DNA of 64,000 bases from JBGUVL01 sp045134375 (GTDB taxonomy: Bacteria > Bacillota_I > Bacilli_A > Erysipelotrichales > Erysipelotrichaceae): contig JBGUVL010000033.1 of the NCBI GenBank assembly GCA_045134375.1, positions 1-64,000 of the forward strand, read 5' to 3'. The number at the start of each line of letters is the position of its first letter. Positions within the stretch are counted from its first letter, which is position 1. The notes beneath the pieces were generated by a model that did not search any database, had not been told where the DNA came from, and was given only the letters and a program-made list of their open reading frames with translations. Made by a program: the position numbers and the translations under genes. This document shows positions 1-9,175 of the stretch, one piece after another.

Positions 1-255
1 GGATCCATGACCTTGAAGATATTCTTGAACAACCATCTCCTTAAACTCTTTAGAATACTTATTGTTTGTACTCTTATGATCAAAAATGGAATGTCCATTT
101 ACACGATAGATTTTCACCCATTCTAGAACTAAGGAAGCTCCATATTTGTCCATGCTCAATTCAATCCTTATTTGTTCTGCAGATTTTCTTCCATTTAAAT
201 AATCTTCACAAGCCTGTACCTTTTGTTCTTTTGTATATTTAGCTTTTCTTCCCAT
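1..255 (-). CDS. IS3-family transposase OrfA-like helix-turn-helix protein, partial
   Basis: The minus-strand frame starts at ATG 255 and runs 85 codons without a stop to the window edge, so the C-terminus is missing. It begins MGRKAKYTKEQK, followed by an ALSLVLEWV-like helix-turn-helix (actual residues YGASLVLEWVK) and FDHKSTNNKYSKEFK. This is the pattern of the small first ORF of IS3/IS150-type elements: an N-terminal HTH that binds the IS ends, repeated a second time near residue 70. In the family it is joined to the DDE catalytic OrfB by a programmed frameshift, and OrfB would lie beyond the window. Family assignment is by recognised sequence pattern; whether the element is intact is unknown. 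Confidence 0.6.
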   Translation of the reverse strand, partial: MGRKAKYTKEQKVQACEDYLNGRKSAEQIRIELSMDKYGASLVLEWVKIYRVNGHSIFDHKSTNNKYSKEFKEMVVQEYLQGHGS

Positions 256-335
256 ATAAAAAATCCCACCTTTGTAGTTTCACATCGATGGGATAATTTT
301 AATTATTTCGTGTGTCTACTTCAGTGGGATTATAT
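1..335 (-). mobile_element. end of an IS3-like insertion sequence (continues beyond the window)
   Basis: The segment holds the start of a transposase OrfA reading leftwards off the window, preceded by about 80 bases of non-coding end sequence. GGTGGGAT (around 264-271 on the minus strand) and ATCCCACTG (around 327-335) echo each other. The outer boundary near 335 is where similarity to a typical IS end would stop; I could not see a target duplication because the other end is outside the window. Confidence 0.5.
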
Positions 336-362
336 CAATATTTTCAGCTACTATTTTTTTGA

Positions 363-1577
363 CTATTCATAAACGTAATCGGATAGTTTTTTTGCTCGCA
401 AGGAGGTATTCATAATAATACCAAAGGCAGTCATATAAGATAAAAGTGAACTTCCACCATAAGAAATCATTGGCAAAGTAATTCCTGTAATTGGTAGTAA
501 TCCAATTACCATCCCAATATTTTGAATTTGCTGGAAAATAAGCATTCCAAGAAATCCGGTTACAATAAGTTTTTCCATTAAATTTGTTGTCCGTATGGAA
601 ATTTGGGCTAAGCGAACGTCAAGTGAAATACATAACAAAATAACAATGATACATCCAATAAAACCGAAACATAATCCAATGACAGCAAAGATAAAATCAG
701 TATGAGGTTCTGGAATCGAAATTAACATACTTTGCACTCCATGACCAAACCAACCACTACTTCCGATGGCAAGTAAAGCTTTGTAGAGCTGAATTCCAAC
801 ACCATTAGAATATTTTTCTACTTCTAACCATCCATAGATACGTTTCATTTTATAAGAATCTCCGAATAATGATTTAAATAAATCTTGATTCGTAAAATAA
901 ATGGTTAGAAAGATTGTTAGTGCTATAATGATGATTGAAATTCCCCAAATCATCCACTCACGACGGATACCGCCACATGCTAACATAAGCAATAGCGAGA
1001 ATGCAATAATGATACAAATTCCGGTATCTGGTTGTAATAGAATGAGAATCATGGGTGTAAATGCCCATTTTCCAACTTCAAGGAATAACTCAATATCACT
1101 TTCAAAAGAATCATCCACTTTATTCTCATTATGTACTTGAATAATATGTGCAACAATAACAATTAAAATGATTTTCATAAATTCACTTGGTTGAAAAGAT
1201 CCAATAATAGGAAATAGAAACCAAGAAGTAGCACCATTAACCCGATTTACAAACCATAATTGCCTACCTGTAAATCGGAAAAGTAAAGATGAGATAAATA
1301 AGTAAATCAGCATTCCAATAATAATTTTATAGCCAATTACCGCAAATTCATAAATACTATCGTTTCCTACATACATAATGATACCAACAATAATAAATCC
1401 TAATAAATAGAACATAATCTGTTTTGTAAGCGTTCCAGAAGGATCTAAATAGCTTGGCATTTGTGGAATTGAACTATATATCGCAATGATACTTGATATC
1501 ATCATACAAACAATAATACCAGTAAGAATGAAGTCAAATTTCTTCGGCTGTTTTACTCTAGACAAAGATTGTTTCAT
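363..1577 (-). CDS. rodA: SEDS-family peptidoglycan glycosyltransferase, RodA type
   Basis: A 404-residue protein with about ten membrane segments, polymerising lipid II in the membrane with a partner class B PBP. SEDS signatures are present: SFQPSEFMK in the middle (the PSE motif) and a C-terminal LPITGITLPMISYGGSS, which is characteristic of RodA/FtsW/SpoVE. Start chosen at ATG 1577, behind GGGAGGGATGAC; an upstream in-frame extension to 1673 has no ribosome site. RodA is preferred over FtsW by general feel of the sequence and absence of division genes nearby, so the paralogue call is less sure than the family. It is transcribed away from the PTS-like gene at 1692, sharing a 114-base divergent intergenic region. 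Confidence 0.8.
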   Translation of the reverse strand: MKQSLSRVKQPKKFDFILTGIIVCMMISSIIAIYSSIPQMPSYLDPSGTLTKQIMFYLLGFIIVGIIMYVGNDSIYEFAVIGYKIIIGMLIYLFISSLLFRFTGRQLWFVNRVNGATSWFLFPIIGSFQPSEFMKIILIVIVAHIIQVHNENKVDDSFESDIELFLEVGKWAFTPMILILLQPDTGICIIIAFSLLLMLACGGIRREWMIWGISIIIIALTIFLTIYFTNQDLFKSLFGDSYKMKRIYGWLEVEKYSNGVGIQLYKALLAIGSSGWFGHGVQSMLISIPEPHTDFIFAVIGLCFGFIGCIIVILLCISLDVRLAQISIRTTNLMEKLIVTGFLGMLIFQQIQNIGMVIGLLPITGITLPMISYGGSSLLSYMTAFGIIMNTSLRAKKLSDYVYE

Positions 1578-1691
1578 GTCATCCCTCCCGTCTAAATCAT
1601 CATTATTGATTACCCAAAACAAGGATAATATTGCCTTTATAATTTGTTTCAAGCAACACTTATATGTTATCATAATAAACGAGGTGATTCT

Positions 1692-3221
1692 ATGTCAAAA
1701 TGGCATTCTTTTCTTGAATACCTGCAATTTTCTTTGAAAGTACTTTTTTTTGCAACATTACTTTTAGGGATTGGTTCCACTATTTCTAATCCATTACTGA
1801 AATTGGTTGATCCAGCAGAGCCATCAATATTATTATTAATTAGTAATTTAATGCGTTATGGAGGAGCATTTACTATACAGTTATTCCCATTATTAGTATT
1901 TATCAAAGTGTTAGGAAAACACTTTTCGGATTCTTCTCCTTTGATGATTGGTATTTTTTCTTATATTATCATTCTTATTATTGTGATGGTATTAGAAAGA
2001 AATGATTTTCCATCTTATTTTTATCATAGTGTACTAGGAATCGAATTAAAAAACGCAATTGTGAATTCGTCATCCTATAATATTCAATATCCTTATCAAA
2101 TGGGAATCTTTCCACTAATTATTGCTTATCTTATTACCTGTTATTCTTATAAAAGAAGTCGACATCATATTCGTCATGGTATGTTTTATTTCATTGATCA
2201 TGATTGCTGGGCGTTAATAATTGCTTTGTTTTTTAGTGTTATCGCTGGAATTGCGTTTACATTCATTTGGCCTTGGGTAATTCAATTGATGATGTTATTG
2301 TTTGATTATATTGCTTCTGATATTAATAATCCGATTCATTTATTCTTTTATGGCATCCTTGATCGCCTTTTTGCAATCAGTAATATGGTGGATATTCCAC
2401 GCAATGTATTTTGGTTAAGTGAAGCAGGAGGAAGCTATATCGATGTTATAGGGAATAGTTATTATGGGGATGCTTCTATCTGGATGGCAACAAAAGATAT
2501 GATTGAAGTTAATGTTACTAGTGGATCTTTTATTTCTGGTTTTTATGTGATTAATTTGTTTTTGATTCCATCGTTTCTTTTTGCTTACTATCGTTTGATG
2601 GGAACAAAAGAACAAAAATACCGCTATCTAATATTTATTTTATTAGCGTGGTTATTGAGTATTTTTTGCGGAAATCCAATACCGATTGAAATCGGTATGT
2701 TAGTTTTATCGCCATTGCTTTATCTATTTTATTTATTAATCGTTGGTTTTGCATTTGCTGCTTGTGCAGCGTTTGAGGCATTTATTGGATTTTATTTTGA
2801 TGGAAATTTGTTGACGTCATTGCCAGGTAATCTACTGGATTTATTTAGCTATATTGGAAATTATCATTTCTATAGATCAATATGGATTATATTGATAATA
2901 GGTGTTATATTAGGAATTATTTTCTATTTTGCTACGATTTTCTATTTTCGCCATTTTGCGATAGGACTTCTTTCTATGCAAGATGCGGATGAAATTTGTG
3001 AGCATGTGATTCATGCAATGGGGGGAATTGATAATATAACAGCCATCTATTCTACGCCAGATAAAATTATGGCAAGTTTTAAAAATAGAGATGAAGTTAA
3101 TTTAGATGAACTACATGAATTAGGAGCCTATTTAATTTTGGAAAGTAGAGATGGTTATACGATTCGTCTAGGAAATTTATCGATAATGATAGGCGAAAGA
3201 ATTCAGAAAAAACTAAAATAA
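1692..3221 (+). CDS. PTS EIIC-like membrane protein with degenerate EIIB domain
   Basis: A 509-residue protein: about ten hydrophobic segments (residues 15-425), then a C-terminal domain of about 75 residues resembling glucose-family EIIB. That tail reads AMGGIDNITAIYSTPDKIM, which lines up with the EIIB segment that normally holds the phosphorylated cysteine in a C-x-T-R-L motif. Here the cysteine position is Thr455 and the arginines are missing too, so phosphotransfer by the usual mechanism looks impossible. The start at ATG 1692 follows GAGGTGATTCT. No EIIA or sugar gene is adjacent; the divergent neighbour is rodA. It may be a transporter that borrows another EIIB, a non-PTS permease, or a sensor; function is open. 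Confidence 0.65.
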   Translation: MSKWHSFLEYLQFSLKVLFFATLLLGIGSTISNPLLKLVDPAEPSILLLISNLMRYGGAFTIQLFPLLVFIKVLGKHFSDSSPLMIGIFSYIIILIIVMVLERNDFPSYFYHSVLGIELKNAIVNSSSYNIQYPYQMGIFPLIIAYLITCYSYKRSRHHIRHGMFYFIDHDCWALIIALFFSVIAGIAFTFIWPWVIQLMMLLFDYIASDINNPIHLFFYGILDRLFAISNMVDIPRNVFWLSEAGGSYIDVIGNSYYGDASIWMATKDMIEVNVTSGSFISGFYVINLFLIPSFLFAYYRLMGTKEQKYRYLIFILLAWLLSIFCGNPIPIEIGMLVLSPLLYLFYLLIVGFAFAACAAFEAFIGFYFDGNLLTSLPGNLLDLFSYIGNYHFYRSIWIILIIGVILGIIFYFATIFYFRHFAIGLLSMQDADEICEHVIHAMGGIDNITAIYSTPDKIMASFKNRDEVNLDELHELGAYLILESRDGYTIRLGNLSIMIGERIQKKLK

Positions 3222-3275
3222 TGGTAAAAATGATCCATCATTCAATATAATTAAGTTAAAAAAATGAGATTTTTG

Positions 3276-3307
3276 GGAGTTGATAGAAAAACATCGGCTC
3301 CTTTTTC
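3276..3307 (+). terminator. Rho-independent terminator after the PTS-like gene
   Basis: Nine-base-pair stem GGAGTTGAT / ATCGGCTCC (two G-U pairs), loop of 8, followed by TTTTTC. Confidence 0.8.
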
Positions 3308-3318
3308 TTAACATTATC

Positions 3319-3343
3319 TTTACAAAATTACCTTAAATTTACA
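3319..3343 (+). promoter_or_regulatory. candidate Pho-box repeats upstream of the first two-component system
   Basis: TTTACA at 3319 and 3338 with a TTACCT between them at 3328 give spacings of 9-10 bases on the same face. The Bacillus PhoP box is a set of TT(A/C/T)ACA direct repeats at about 11-base period, so this is a weak match that would allow autoregulation of the downstream regulator. Confidence 0.35.
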
Positions 3344-3383
3344 AATGAAAAAAGCTATAATAAAAAAAGAAAAGGAGTAAACT

Positions 3384-4055
3384 ATGAGAAAAATACTAAT
3401 TATAGAAGATGAAGAAAATATACGAAAAATTATTGCTTACGACCTTAATAAAGCAGGTTATTCTGTGGATGAAGCAGAAGATGGAAGAAAAGGATTGTCG
3501 TTGGCGCTTGAAAATAACTATGATTTGATTTTAATTGATTGGATGCTTCCGGAAATAAGTGGGATTGCTATTATTAATCAATTACGTAAAAAAAATAATG
3601 AAAGTATTTTATTCATGCTTACTGCCAAAGATGGAGAAGAAGATATTGTAGAAGCATTTGAAGCGGGTGCTGATGATTATATGTCAAAACCTTTTTCTCC
3701 TAGAGAATTGCTTGCTAGAATTAACGCCCACATCAAACGGGTAAAAAAGAATGATGAACGTAGAGAATATCTTGATATCGTGATTGATGAAAAAAAACGT
3801 ACTGTATTTATTGCAGATAAAAAAGTGGATTTAACAAAAAAAGAATATGATTTACTAAGTTATTTTATTTTGAATAATAATATTGTTCTTTCTAGAGATA
3901 AAATTTTAAATGATTTATGGGGATTTGATTATGATGGAGATACCAGAATTGTTGATGTTCATACTTTCAAATTGAGAAGTAAATTAAAAGAAAGCAAAGC
4001 TACCATTACTTCTAGTAGAGGAGTAGGCTATATCATGGAGGAAAGAAATGAATAA
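3384..4055 (+). CDS. OmpR/PhoB-family response regulator (PhoP-like)
   Basis: A 223-residue cytoplasmic transcription factor. The receiver domain (1-115) has the acidic pair E8/D9, phospho-acceptor Asp52 in LILIDWMLP, the switch threonine in MLTAKD, and the conserved lysine in SKPFSP. The C-terminal winged helix (about 130-220) carries LTKKEYDLL, VDVHTFKLR and SSRGVGYIM. It overlaps the following kinase gene by 8 bases, so the pair is co-translated. Its partner has a PAS domain like PhoR, and the phosphate transport operon lies downstream, which supports a phosphate role; that role is inference because a second such pair lies on the other side of pst. Confidence 0.85.
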   Translation: MRKILIIEDEENIRKIIAYDLNKAGYSVDEAEDGRKGLSLALENNYDLILIDWMLPEISGIAIINQLRKKNNESILFMLTAKDGEEDIVEAFEAGADDYMSKPFSPRELLARINAHIKRVKKNDERREYLDIVIDEKKRTVFIADKKVDLTKKEYDLLSYFILNNNIVLSRDKILNDLWGFDYDGDTRIVDVHTFKLRSKLKESKATITSSRGVGYIMEERNE

Positions 4056-5268
4056 AGAAACATTCAAAAAGTTGTTGATGATGCTTGTTTTTTCCTATAT
4101 TGCATTAGGAATGTTTTCTTTTAATCCCTATCTTGTAGTATTTCTTTTGCTTTGTTATTTTGCTTATGATTTTATGCAAGGAACGCAAATGTTAGAAGAG
4201 AAAAGCAAAGCTGAAAATAAAGAACTACAAAATGAGATTAAGATGACAACGAAAGATGCCTATTTAAAACAGAAGCAATTAATGACTATGATATCCAATA
4301 TTCCATTCCCATTGTTGTTATTAGATGCCAATGGGAAAGTGGTATTATATAATTCCTCTTTTAATCAATTTCGTGATAATAAAGAAGAAAAATCAATTGA
4401 TTACATGAATAATGATTGCCATTATGAAGTAAGTGAATTTTTGAAAGATGCCTATATTTTTGAAAAACAGACGGAAAAGATGATTAGTGTAGGGGATAAG
4501 ACCTATGAGGCAATCAGTGTTCCTGTTACTACAAAAGGAAAATTCAGTGGCTGTGTTATATTGTTTCAAGATATCACACTCGCAAAAGAAAGAGAGAGTA
4601 TGCAAAAGCAATTTATTGCTGATGCTTCACATGAATTGAAAACACCAATATCGGTAATTAAAGGAATGGTTGAAATATTAAATCGTGATGATTTTGATGA
4701 TGAAAAAACAAGAGTTGAATTTATGCATCAAATTGAAAAAGAATCTCGTCGACTTGAAATAATTGTAAGAGACTTATTACAGCTATCTCGTTTGTCAAAG
4801 GATAATTTGATTTTAAAAAGAAAATCCCTTGATTTTACGGAAATTATTGAAGAATCAAAAAAATCGTTTCAACGTTTGGCTGATGAAAAAGGACTACATT
4901 TTGATGTAGATTATCAATCGCATGAAAAAGTGTTTGTCGATCGCGATCTTTCGATTACGTTAATGAATAATCTTATTAGTAATGCAATTAAATATAGTGA
5001 TCAAGGGACCATACATATTACAACGAAAGAAGTAAATGAGGAATATGTAATTGAAATTAAGGATGAAGGGGTAGGATTATCGCAAGAGGATTGTGAAAAA
5101 GTTTTTGAACGGTTTTATCGTGTTGATAAAGCGAGAAGCAGAGCTAGTGGTGGCAGTGGTCTAGGATTATCCATTGTGAAATCCATCGTTGATGCTCATG
5201 GTGGAAAAATTAAAGTAGAAAGTGAATTGGGAAAAGGAACAACTTTTTTCATTCATTATAAATATTAA
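4048..5268 (+). CDS. PAS-containing sensor histidine kinase (PhoR-like)
   Basis: A 406-residue membrane kinase. Two closely spaced hydrophobic segments (about 9-45) leave almost no external loop, then a coiled linker, a PAS domain (about 80-180, containing FPLLLLDANGKVVLYN), a HisKA domain with phospho-acceptor His195 in ASHELKTP, and an HATPase domain with NLISNAIKYS, DEGVGL and GGSGLGLSIVKS boxes. All catalytic boxes are present. The lack of an extracytoplasmic sensing domain and presence of PAS fit PhoR-type kinases that sense the Pst/PhoU state from inside. Ribosome site GGAGGAAAG lies within the end of the regulator gene. Confidence 0.85.
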   Translation: MNKETFKKLLMMLVFSYIALGMFSFNPYLVVFLLLCYFAYDFMQGTQMLEEKSKAENKELQNEIKMTTKDAYLKQKQLMTMISNIPFPLLLLDANGKVVLYNSSFNQFRDNKEEKSIDYMNNDCHYEVSEFLKDAYIFEKQTEKMISVGDKTYEAISVPVTTKGKFSGCVILFQDITLAKERESMQKQFIADASHELKTPISVIKGMVEILNRDDFDDEKTRVEFMHQIEKESRRLEIIVRDLLQLSRLSKDNLILKRKSLDFTEIIEESKKSFQRLADEKGLHFDVDYQSHEKVFVDRDLSITLMNNLISNAIKYSDQGTIHITTKEVNEEYVIEIKDEGVGLSQEDCEKVFERFYRVDKARSRASGGSGLGLSIVKSIVDAHGGKIKVESELGKGTTFFIHYKY

Positions 5269-5363
5269 TCAAAAATTCAAGTTGTATTATTACTCTATTA
5301 TTCTTTTTTAGGAACACTTTTATAAAATGGAAAAAACAAAGAAACCTGAAAGTTAAAAAATGA

Positions 5364-5409
5364 GGAGTTTTCATCGCTGTGAGCAGTAGTGGATGAGAAC
5401 TCCTTTTTT
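5364..5409 (+). terminator. terminator after the first two-component system
   Basis: Twelve-base-pair stem GGAGTTTTCATC / GATGAGAACTCC with one G-U pair and a 16-base loop, followed by six Ts. Confidence 0.85.
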
Positions 5410-5424
5410 CATGTTTCGTGCGCA

Positions 5425-6440
5425 ATCATAAAATATTTTTTGCTTCTTTTATTAACTTTGGTTTTGCGTAGACGATAACTATGAATTGCTACCTTTGATT
5501 TTGGTAAAGCATGAATAGCACGATTATCTCTTGTAGCCTATAGAATGCGATTGCCTGTAGGATCAAAATTTTAACAAACTCGAGTTAATCTTTTAAAGAT
5601 GTTAAGGTTATGATTCAAAGATTTCATTAGTCCATTAGATAGTCTTTTCTAATACGCTTTTACTTCTTCTTTAGTTTTTCTACTAACTTACAATGTAGAG
5701 AAAGAAAGGATCATTTTTTTAATACGATTAAAGAAATGAGGAGAAGTTATTAAAGATTGTATCTTGAGATTCATTTTAAGCTTTGGATGATATTGTAAAT
5801 AAGGACTGTGATAGATATCGTTGTAATTTTTCAATAATATCTATTTGTAGTTTTGAGGAAGAGGTATTTCTTGAGGGTGTTAGCCATTGTTGTGCTCATA
5901 ATTCAATCGTAAATCTCGCTCACCCCATTGTTTTTCATCTTGTTTCTTAAAAAGCTTGAACAGTTTTTGAGATAAATGTTGGGAGTAGAAATGATGATCA
6001 TGCTAGTAGGAAAGATGTCTACAATAGAAACATGGTTGGAAAATCGCCAGTCACTATTTCTAAATAATTTATGTAGGCAGCGCTGATGATGCCATTTACT
6101 TTCCTCTATAAGAGGGCTCTCTAGAAAATAACGCTACAAAGTATTAATTCAATGATATCGCCTAAGACAAAATCAAGAATGACAAAAGCGTATTTTTTCA
6201 TTCGAAGCAATAGTAAGACAGACTTCATCAATAAAAATATATTTAGGAAGAGGAACTTTAGGAAAATCAACATCAGCAGTAAAAATTGCATGATTTTGAG
6301 TATTGGAAAAAAATTATCATGATCGACCTAATAGGTGTAAAATTCGTACATTACTTATAGGGCTATAGGAATGAGAAACATCCTTCTATAATGATTCTAT
6401 TTTCAATCAATTTTATTCCTTTAGTAAATAAAAAAGAGAT
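5425..6440 (-). pseudogene. decayed ISL3-family transposase
   Basis: No long open frame exists here, but the minus strand holds recognisable fragments in broken frames. SNGLMKSLNHNLNIFKRL (around 5586-5640) matches the SNG..E..N..IK..KR block near the ISL3 C-terminus. YIFIDEV...YAFVILDFV...DII (around 6150-6245) matches the first catalytic Asp region of ISL3 transposases. Multiple stops and frameshifts separate these. This explains most of the 1.27-kb gap between the kinase and pstS. The boundaries are approximate and I did not find clear terminal inverted repeats. Confidence 0.65.
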
Positions 6441-6458
6441 TGGCAAAGAATATCTTAA

Positions 6459-6475
6459 TTTACCATTTTTTTACA
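6459..6475 (+). promoter_or_regulatory. candidate Pho box upstream of pstS
   Basis: TTTACC (6459) and TTTACA (6470) are direct repeats at exactly 11 bases, the period of the Bacillus PhoP box. They sit 70-86 bases before the pstS start, an appropriate place for PhoP activation. Confidence 0.45.
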
Positions 6476-6544
6476 AAAGCAAAATAATAAATAAACAATT
6501 TAGGATTATCCTATAAATGTCTCAAGAGAAAGGAAGAATTGAAG

Positions 6545-7357
6545 ATGAAGAAATTATTAGGATTATTATTATGCTGTGGATTGTTATTAACAGGATGCGG
6601 TGGAACTAACAATGAAGGTGGAGAAAGTGTTAATTTAACCGCTGGTGGATCGACTTCTATCCAACCGTTAATGGAAAAAATTGCAGAATCTTTTGAAGCA
6701 GATGGAAAAGGAACCATTTCTGTTGAAGGTGGTGGATCCAGTGTTGGAACAAAAGGAGCAATTGATGGAACCTTTGATATTGGTATGGCAAGTCGTGCAT
6801 TAAAAGAAGATGAACCAAACGAATTAGATGGAACAACAATCGCTTTAGATGGAATTGTAATCGTTGTTAACGATGCGAATGCAGTATCGGATATCACATT
6901 AGAAGATGCTAAGAAAGTATTCACAGGAGAAATCACAAACTGGAAAGAATTAGGTGGAGAAGATGCTGAAATTGCAGTTGTTGCTAGAGAAGAAGGATCT
7001 GGAACTCGTGATGGATTTGAATCTGTTGTAGGATTTGAGTCGGATGAATTAGTTGCAAATGCTGAAATTCAAAATGCTACAGGTGCTGTTGTACAAAGTG
7101 TTAATGGAAACAAAAATGCAATAGGATATATTTCTTTAGGTGCATTAACAGATGAAGTAAAAGCATTAACAGTAGAAGGTGTAGAAGCAAATGAAGATAC
7201 GATTTTGGATCAATCCTACAAATTACAAAGACCTTTCACATTAGCAGTAAAGAAAGGCAGCGATGTTGCTGAACCACTATTCGAGTATATCTTCTCCGAT
7301 GCAGGTAAAAAAATTATTTCTGAAAATGGATATGTACCTGTAGAAAGAGAAAAGTAA
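6545..7357 (+). CDS. pstS: phosphate ABC transporter substrate-binding lipoprotein PstS
   Basis: A 270-residue lipoprotein that captures phosphate outside the membrane for PstCAB. The signal peptide ends in LLLTGCGG, a lipobox with the lipidated Cys. The mature part has the PstS phosphate-binding features AGGSTSIQP, DIGMASRALK and REEGSGTRDGFE. ATG 6545 is chosen over an in-frame TTG at 6539 because the AAAGGAAG ribosome site is 8 bases before the ATG but only 2 before the TTG. First gene of pstSCAB-phoU, with a hairpin between it and pstC that could keep PstS in excess. Confidence 0.93.
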   Translation: MKKLLGLLLCCGLLLTGCGGTNNEGGESVNLTAGGSTSIQPLMEKIAESFEADGKGTISVEGGGSSVGTKGAIDGTFDIGMASRALKEDEPNELDGTTIALDGIVIVVNDANAVSDITLEDAKKVFTGEITNWKELGGEDAEIAVVAREEGSGTRDGFESVVGFESDELVANAEIQNATGAVVQSVNGNKNAIGYISLGALTDEVKALTVEGVEANEDTILDQSYKLQRPFTLAVKKGSDVAEPLFEYIFSDAGKKIISENGYVPVEREK

Positions 7358-7379
7358 GAAGTCTATTGTGAAATTAAAG

Positions 7380-7414
7380 AAAGCAAAGTTCTATTCACTA
7401 GGACTTTGCTTTTC
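7380..7414 (+). terminator. hairpin between pstS and pstC (partial terminator)
   Basis: Perfect ten-base-pair stem AAAGCAAAGT / ACTTTGCTTT with a 13-base loop but only a short T run. It is likely a leaky terminator or an mRNA-stabilising hairpin that sets higher pstS expression. Confidence 0.55.
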
Positions 7415-7436
7415 AAGCTAGTATAGGAGGAATGTT

Positions 7437-8333
7437 ATGAATTCTATAACATATAAAAAATTACTTGATTCTATTTTTAAGGTCATTGTATTTATTTTTA
7501 CGTTTTTATCTGTCGTATCTTTGGCAGCCATATTGATTTTTATTTTAATCAAAGCAATGCCAATATTTAAAGAAGTTAATTTCTTCGAATTTATGTTTGG
7601 CAGAACATGGGCACCTACTGCATCAGAACCAAAATTTGGCGTGTTTGCATTTATTATAGCGAGTATTATGACAACACTTTTGGCAATATTGGTAGGTATT
7701 CCAGTGGGATTATACACTGCAATTTACATTAGTGAAATTGCACCTAAAAAAATCGGATCCTATGTATTATTTGTCATTGAAATGCTAGCCGCTATTCCTA
7801 GTGTTGTCTATGGATTTTTTGGGTTAACGCTCATTGTACCATTCATTCAAAATCTTTTTCATTTAAGCAGTGGATCTACGTTACTAAGTGCTTCCATTAT
7901 ATTGGCGTTAATGGTATTACCAACAGTGGTATCACTTTCTACTTCGTCTCTTCAGGCAGTTCCTAATTCGGTAGTAGAAGGTTCTTTAGCATTAGGAGCT
8001 ACGAAAATACAAACGATTTTTAAAACAAAGATTCCTTATGCGAAATCAGGAATTTTAACTTCGTTTTTATTGGGGCTTGGAAGAGCATTAGGAGAAACAA
8101 TGGCAGTAATATTGGTCGCTGGAAATTCCAACATGATGCCAAATTTAATGAATTTTTTTGGATCCTATTTACAAAGTGGAAGAACTTTGACAGGAAATAT
8201 TGTAATGGAACTAGCGTATGCAACGGGAAATCATGAATCTGCTTTATTTGCTACAGGGGTCGTATTGTTCTTATTCGTTAGTATTATAAATTTAATTATT
8301 ATGTACGTTAAGAAAAGAGGGGTTAGTGCATGA
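7437..8333 (+). CDS. pstC: phosphate ABC transporter permease PstC
   Basis: A 298-residue inner-membrane permease with six predicted membrane segments. The EAA-type cytoplasmic loop SLALGATKIQTIFKTKIPYA and the GLGRALGETMAV segment are typical of PstC. It pairs with PstA to form the phosphate channel energised by PstB. Starts behind AGGAGGAATGTT; its stop overlaps the pstA start by 4 bases, indicating translational coupling. The order pstS-pstC-pstA-pstB-phoU is the canonical one. Confidence 0.93.
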   Translation: MNSITYKKLLDSIFKVIVFIFTFLSVVSLAAILIFILIKAMPIFKEVNFFEFMFGRTWAPTASEPKFGVFAFIIASIMTTLLAILVGIPVGLYTAIYISEIAPKKIGSYVLFVIEMLAAIPSVVYGFFGLTLIVPFIQNLFHLSSGSTLLSASIILALMVLPTVVSLSTSSLQAVPNSVVEGSLALGATKIQTIFKTKIPYAKSGILTSFLLGLGRALGETMAVILVAGNSNMMPNLMNFFGSYLQSGRTLTGNIVMELAYATGNHESALFATGVVLFLFVSIINLIIMYVKKRGVSA

Positions 8334-9175
8334 GTCGAAAAACAAAAGATAACATTCAATTGTTCTTTATTTATTTGTCTGCGGCATTATGCGTATGTGC
8401 TTTATTCTTCATCATCATTTTTATATTAGGACGGGGACTATCGCATGTGAATTGGCAATTTTTATCTTCCTTATATAGTCCGAGTAATCCAGAAAGTGGA
8501 ATTTTACCGATGATGATTGGAACCGTATATATGGTAATCGTATCGCTTTTGATTGCAACACCGATTAGTATCTTTAGCGCAATATATTTAAATGAATATG
8601 CGAAAGATACTGCTTTAACTAGAATCATTCGTTTTGCAATCGATGGATTAGTAAGTGTTCCTAGTATCGTTTATGGCCTGTTTGGGTTTTCACTATTTGT
8701 TACGATAATGGGACTAAGAATGTCAATCCTATCTGGTGCATTGACATTATCAATCATGATTCTTCCAATTTTAATCAAAACAATAGAAGAAGCTTTAAAA
8801 ACAATACCAAATGATTTAAGAGAAGCTAGCTATGGGGTAGGAGCAAGCAAGGTACAAACCATTTTTAAAATTATTATCCCATCCTGTATGGGAAATATCG
8901 TTAGTGCGATCATCTTAGGAATGGGGCGAGTTATTTCTGAAAGTGCCCCTTTGATTTTAACGGCAGGAATGGCTTATAAAATTCCAAGAAGCATTATGAG
9001 TGGATGCCGTACTTTGACAACACATTTATATTATCTGGCTAGTGAAGGTATTGGTGAGGATGCCAAAACACAAGCTTATGCTACAGCAGCAGTGCTTGTT
9101 GTTATTATTATCATATTAAATCTGTTAACAAGAGTGATTGCAAAAAAATTATCAAAGAAAGTAGGAAAAGCATAA
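8330..9175 (+). CDS. pstA: phosphate ABC transporter permease PstA
   Basis: A 281-residue membrane protein, second permease half of the Pst transporter. The EAA loop is ASYGVGASKVQTIFKIIIP, followed by LGMGRVISESAPLIL. Six membrane segments are apparent, beginning with a strongly hydrophobic stretch at residues 8-33. It overlaps pstC by 4 bases and pstB by 1 base, so the three are translated together. Confidence 0.93.
   Translation: MSRKTKDNIQLFFIYLSAALCVCALFFIIIFILGRGLSHVNWQFLSSLYSPSNPESGILPMMIGTVYMVIVSLLIATPISIFSAIYLNEYAKDTALTRIIRFAIDGLVSVPSIVYGLFGFSLFVTIMGLRMSILSGALTLSIMILPILIKTIEEALKTIPNDLREASYGVGASKVQTIFKIIIPSCMGNIVSAIILGMGRVISESAPLILTAGMAYKIPRSIMSGCRTLTTHLYYLASEGIGEDAKTQAYATAAVLVVIIIILNLLTRVIAKKLSKKVGKA

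Noticed and set aside
6511..6936. Minus-strand frame of 141 codons across the start of pstS
   Set aside because: Antisense to the PstS signal peptide and phosphate-binding domain; proline/serine-rich shadow.
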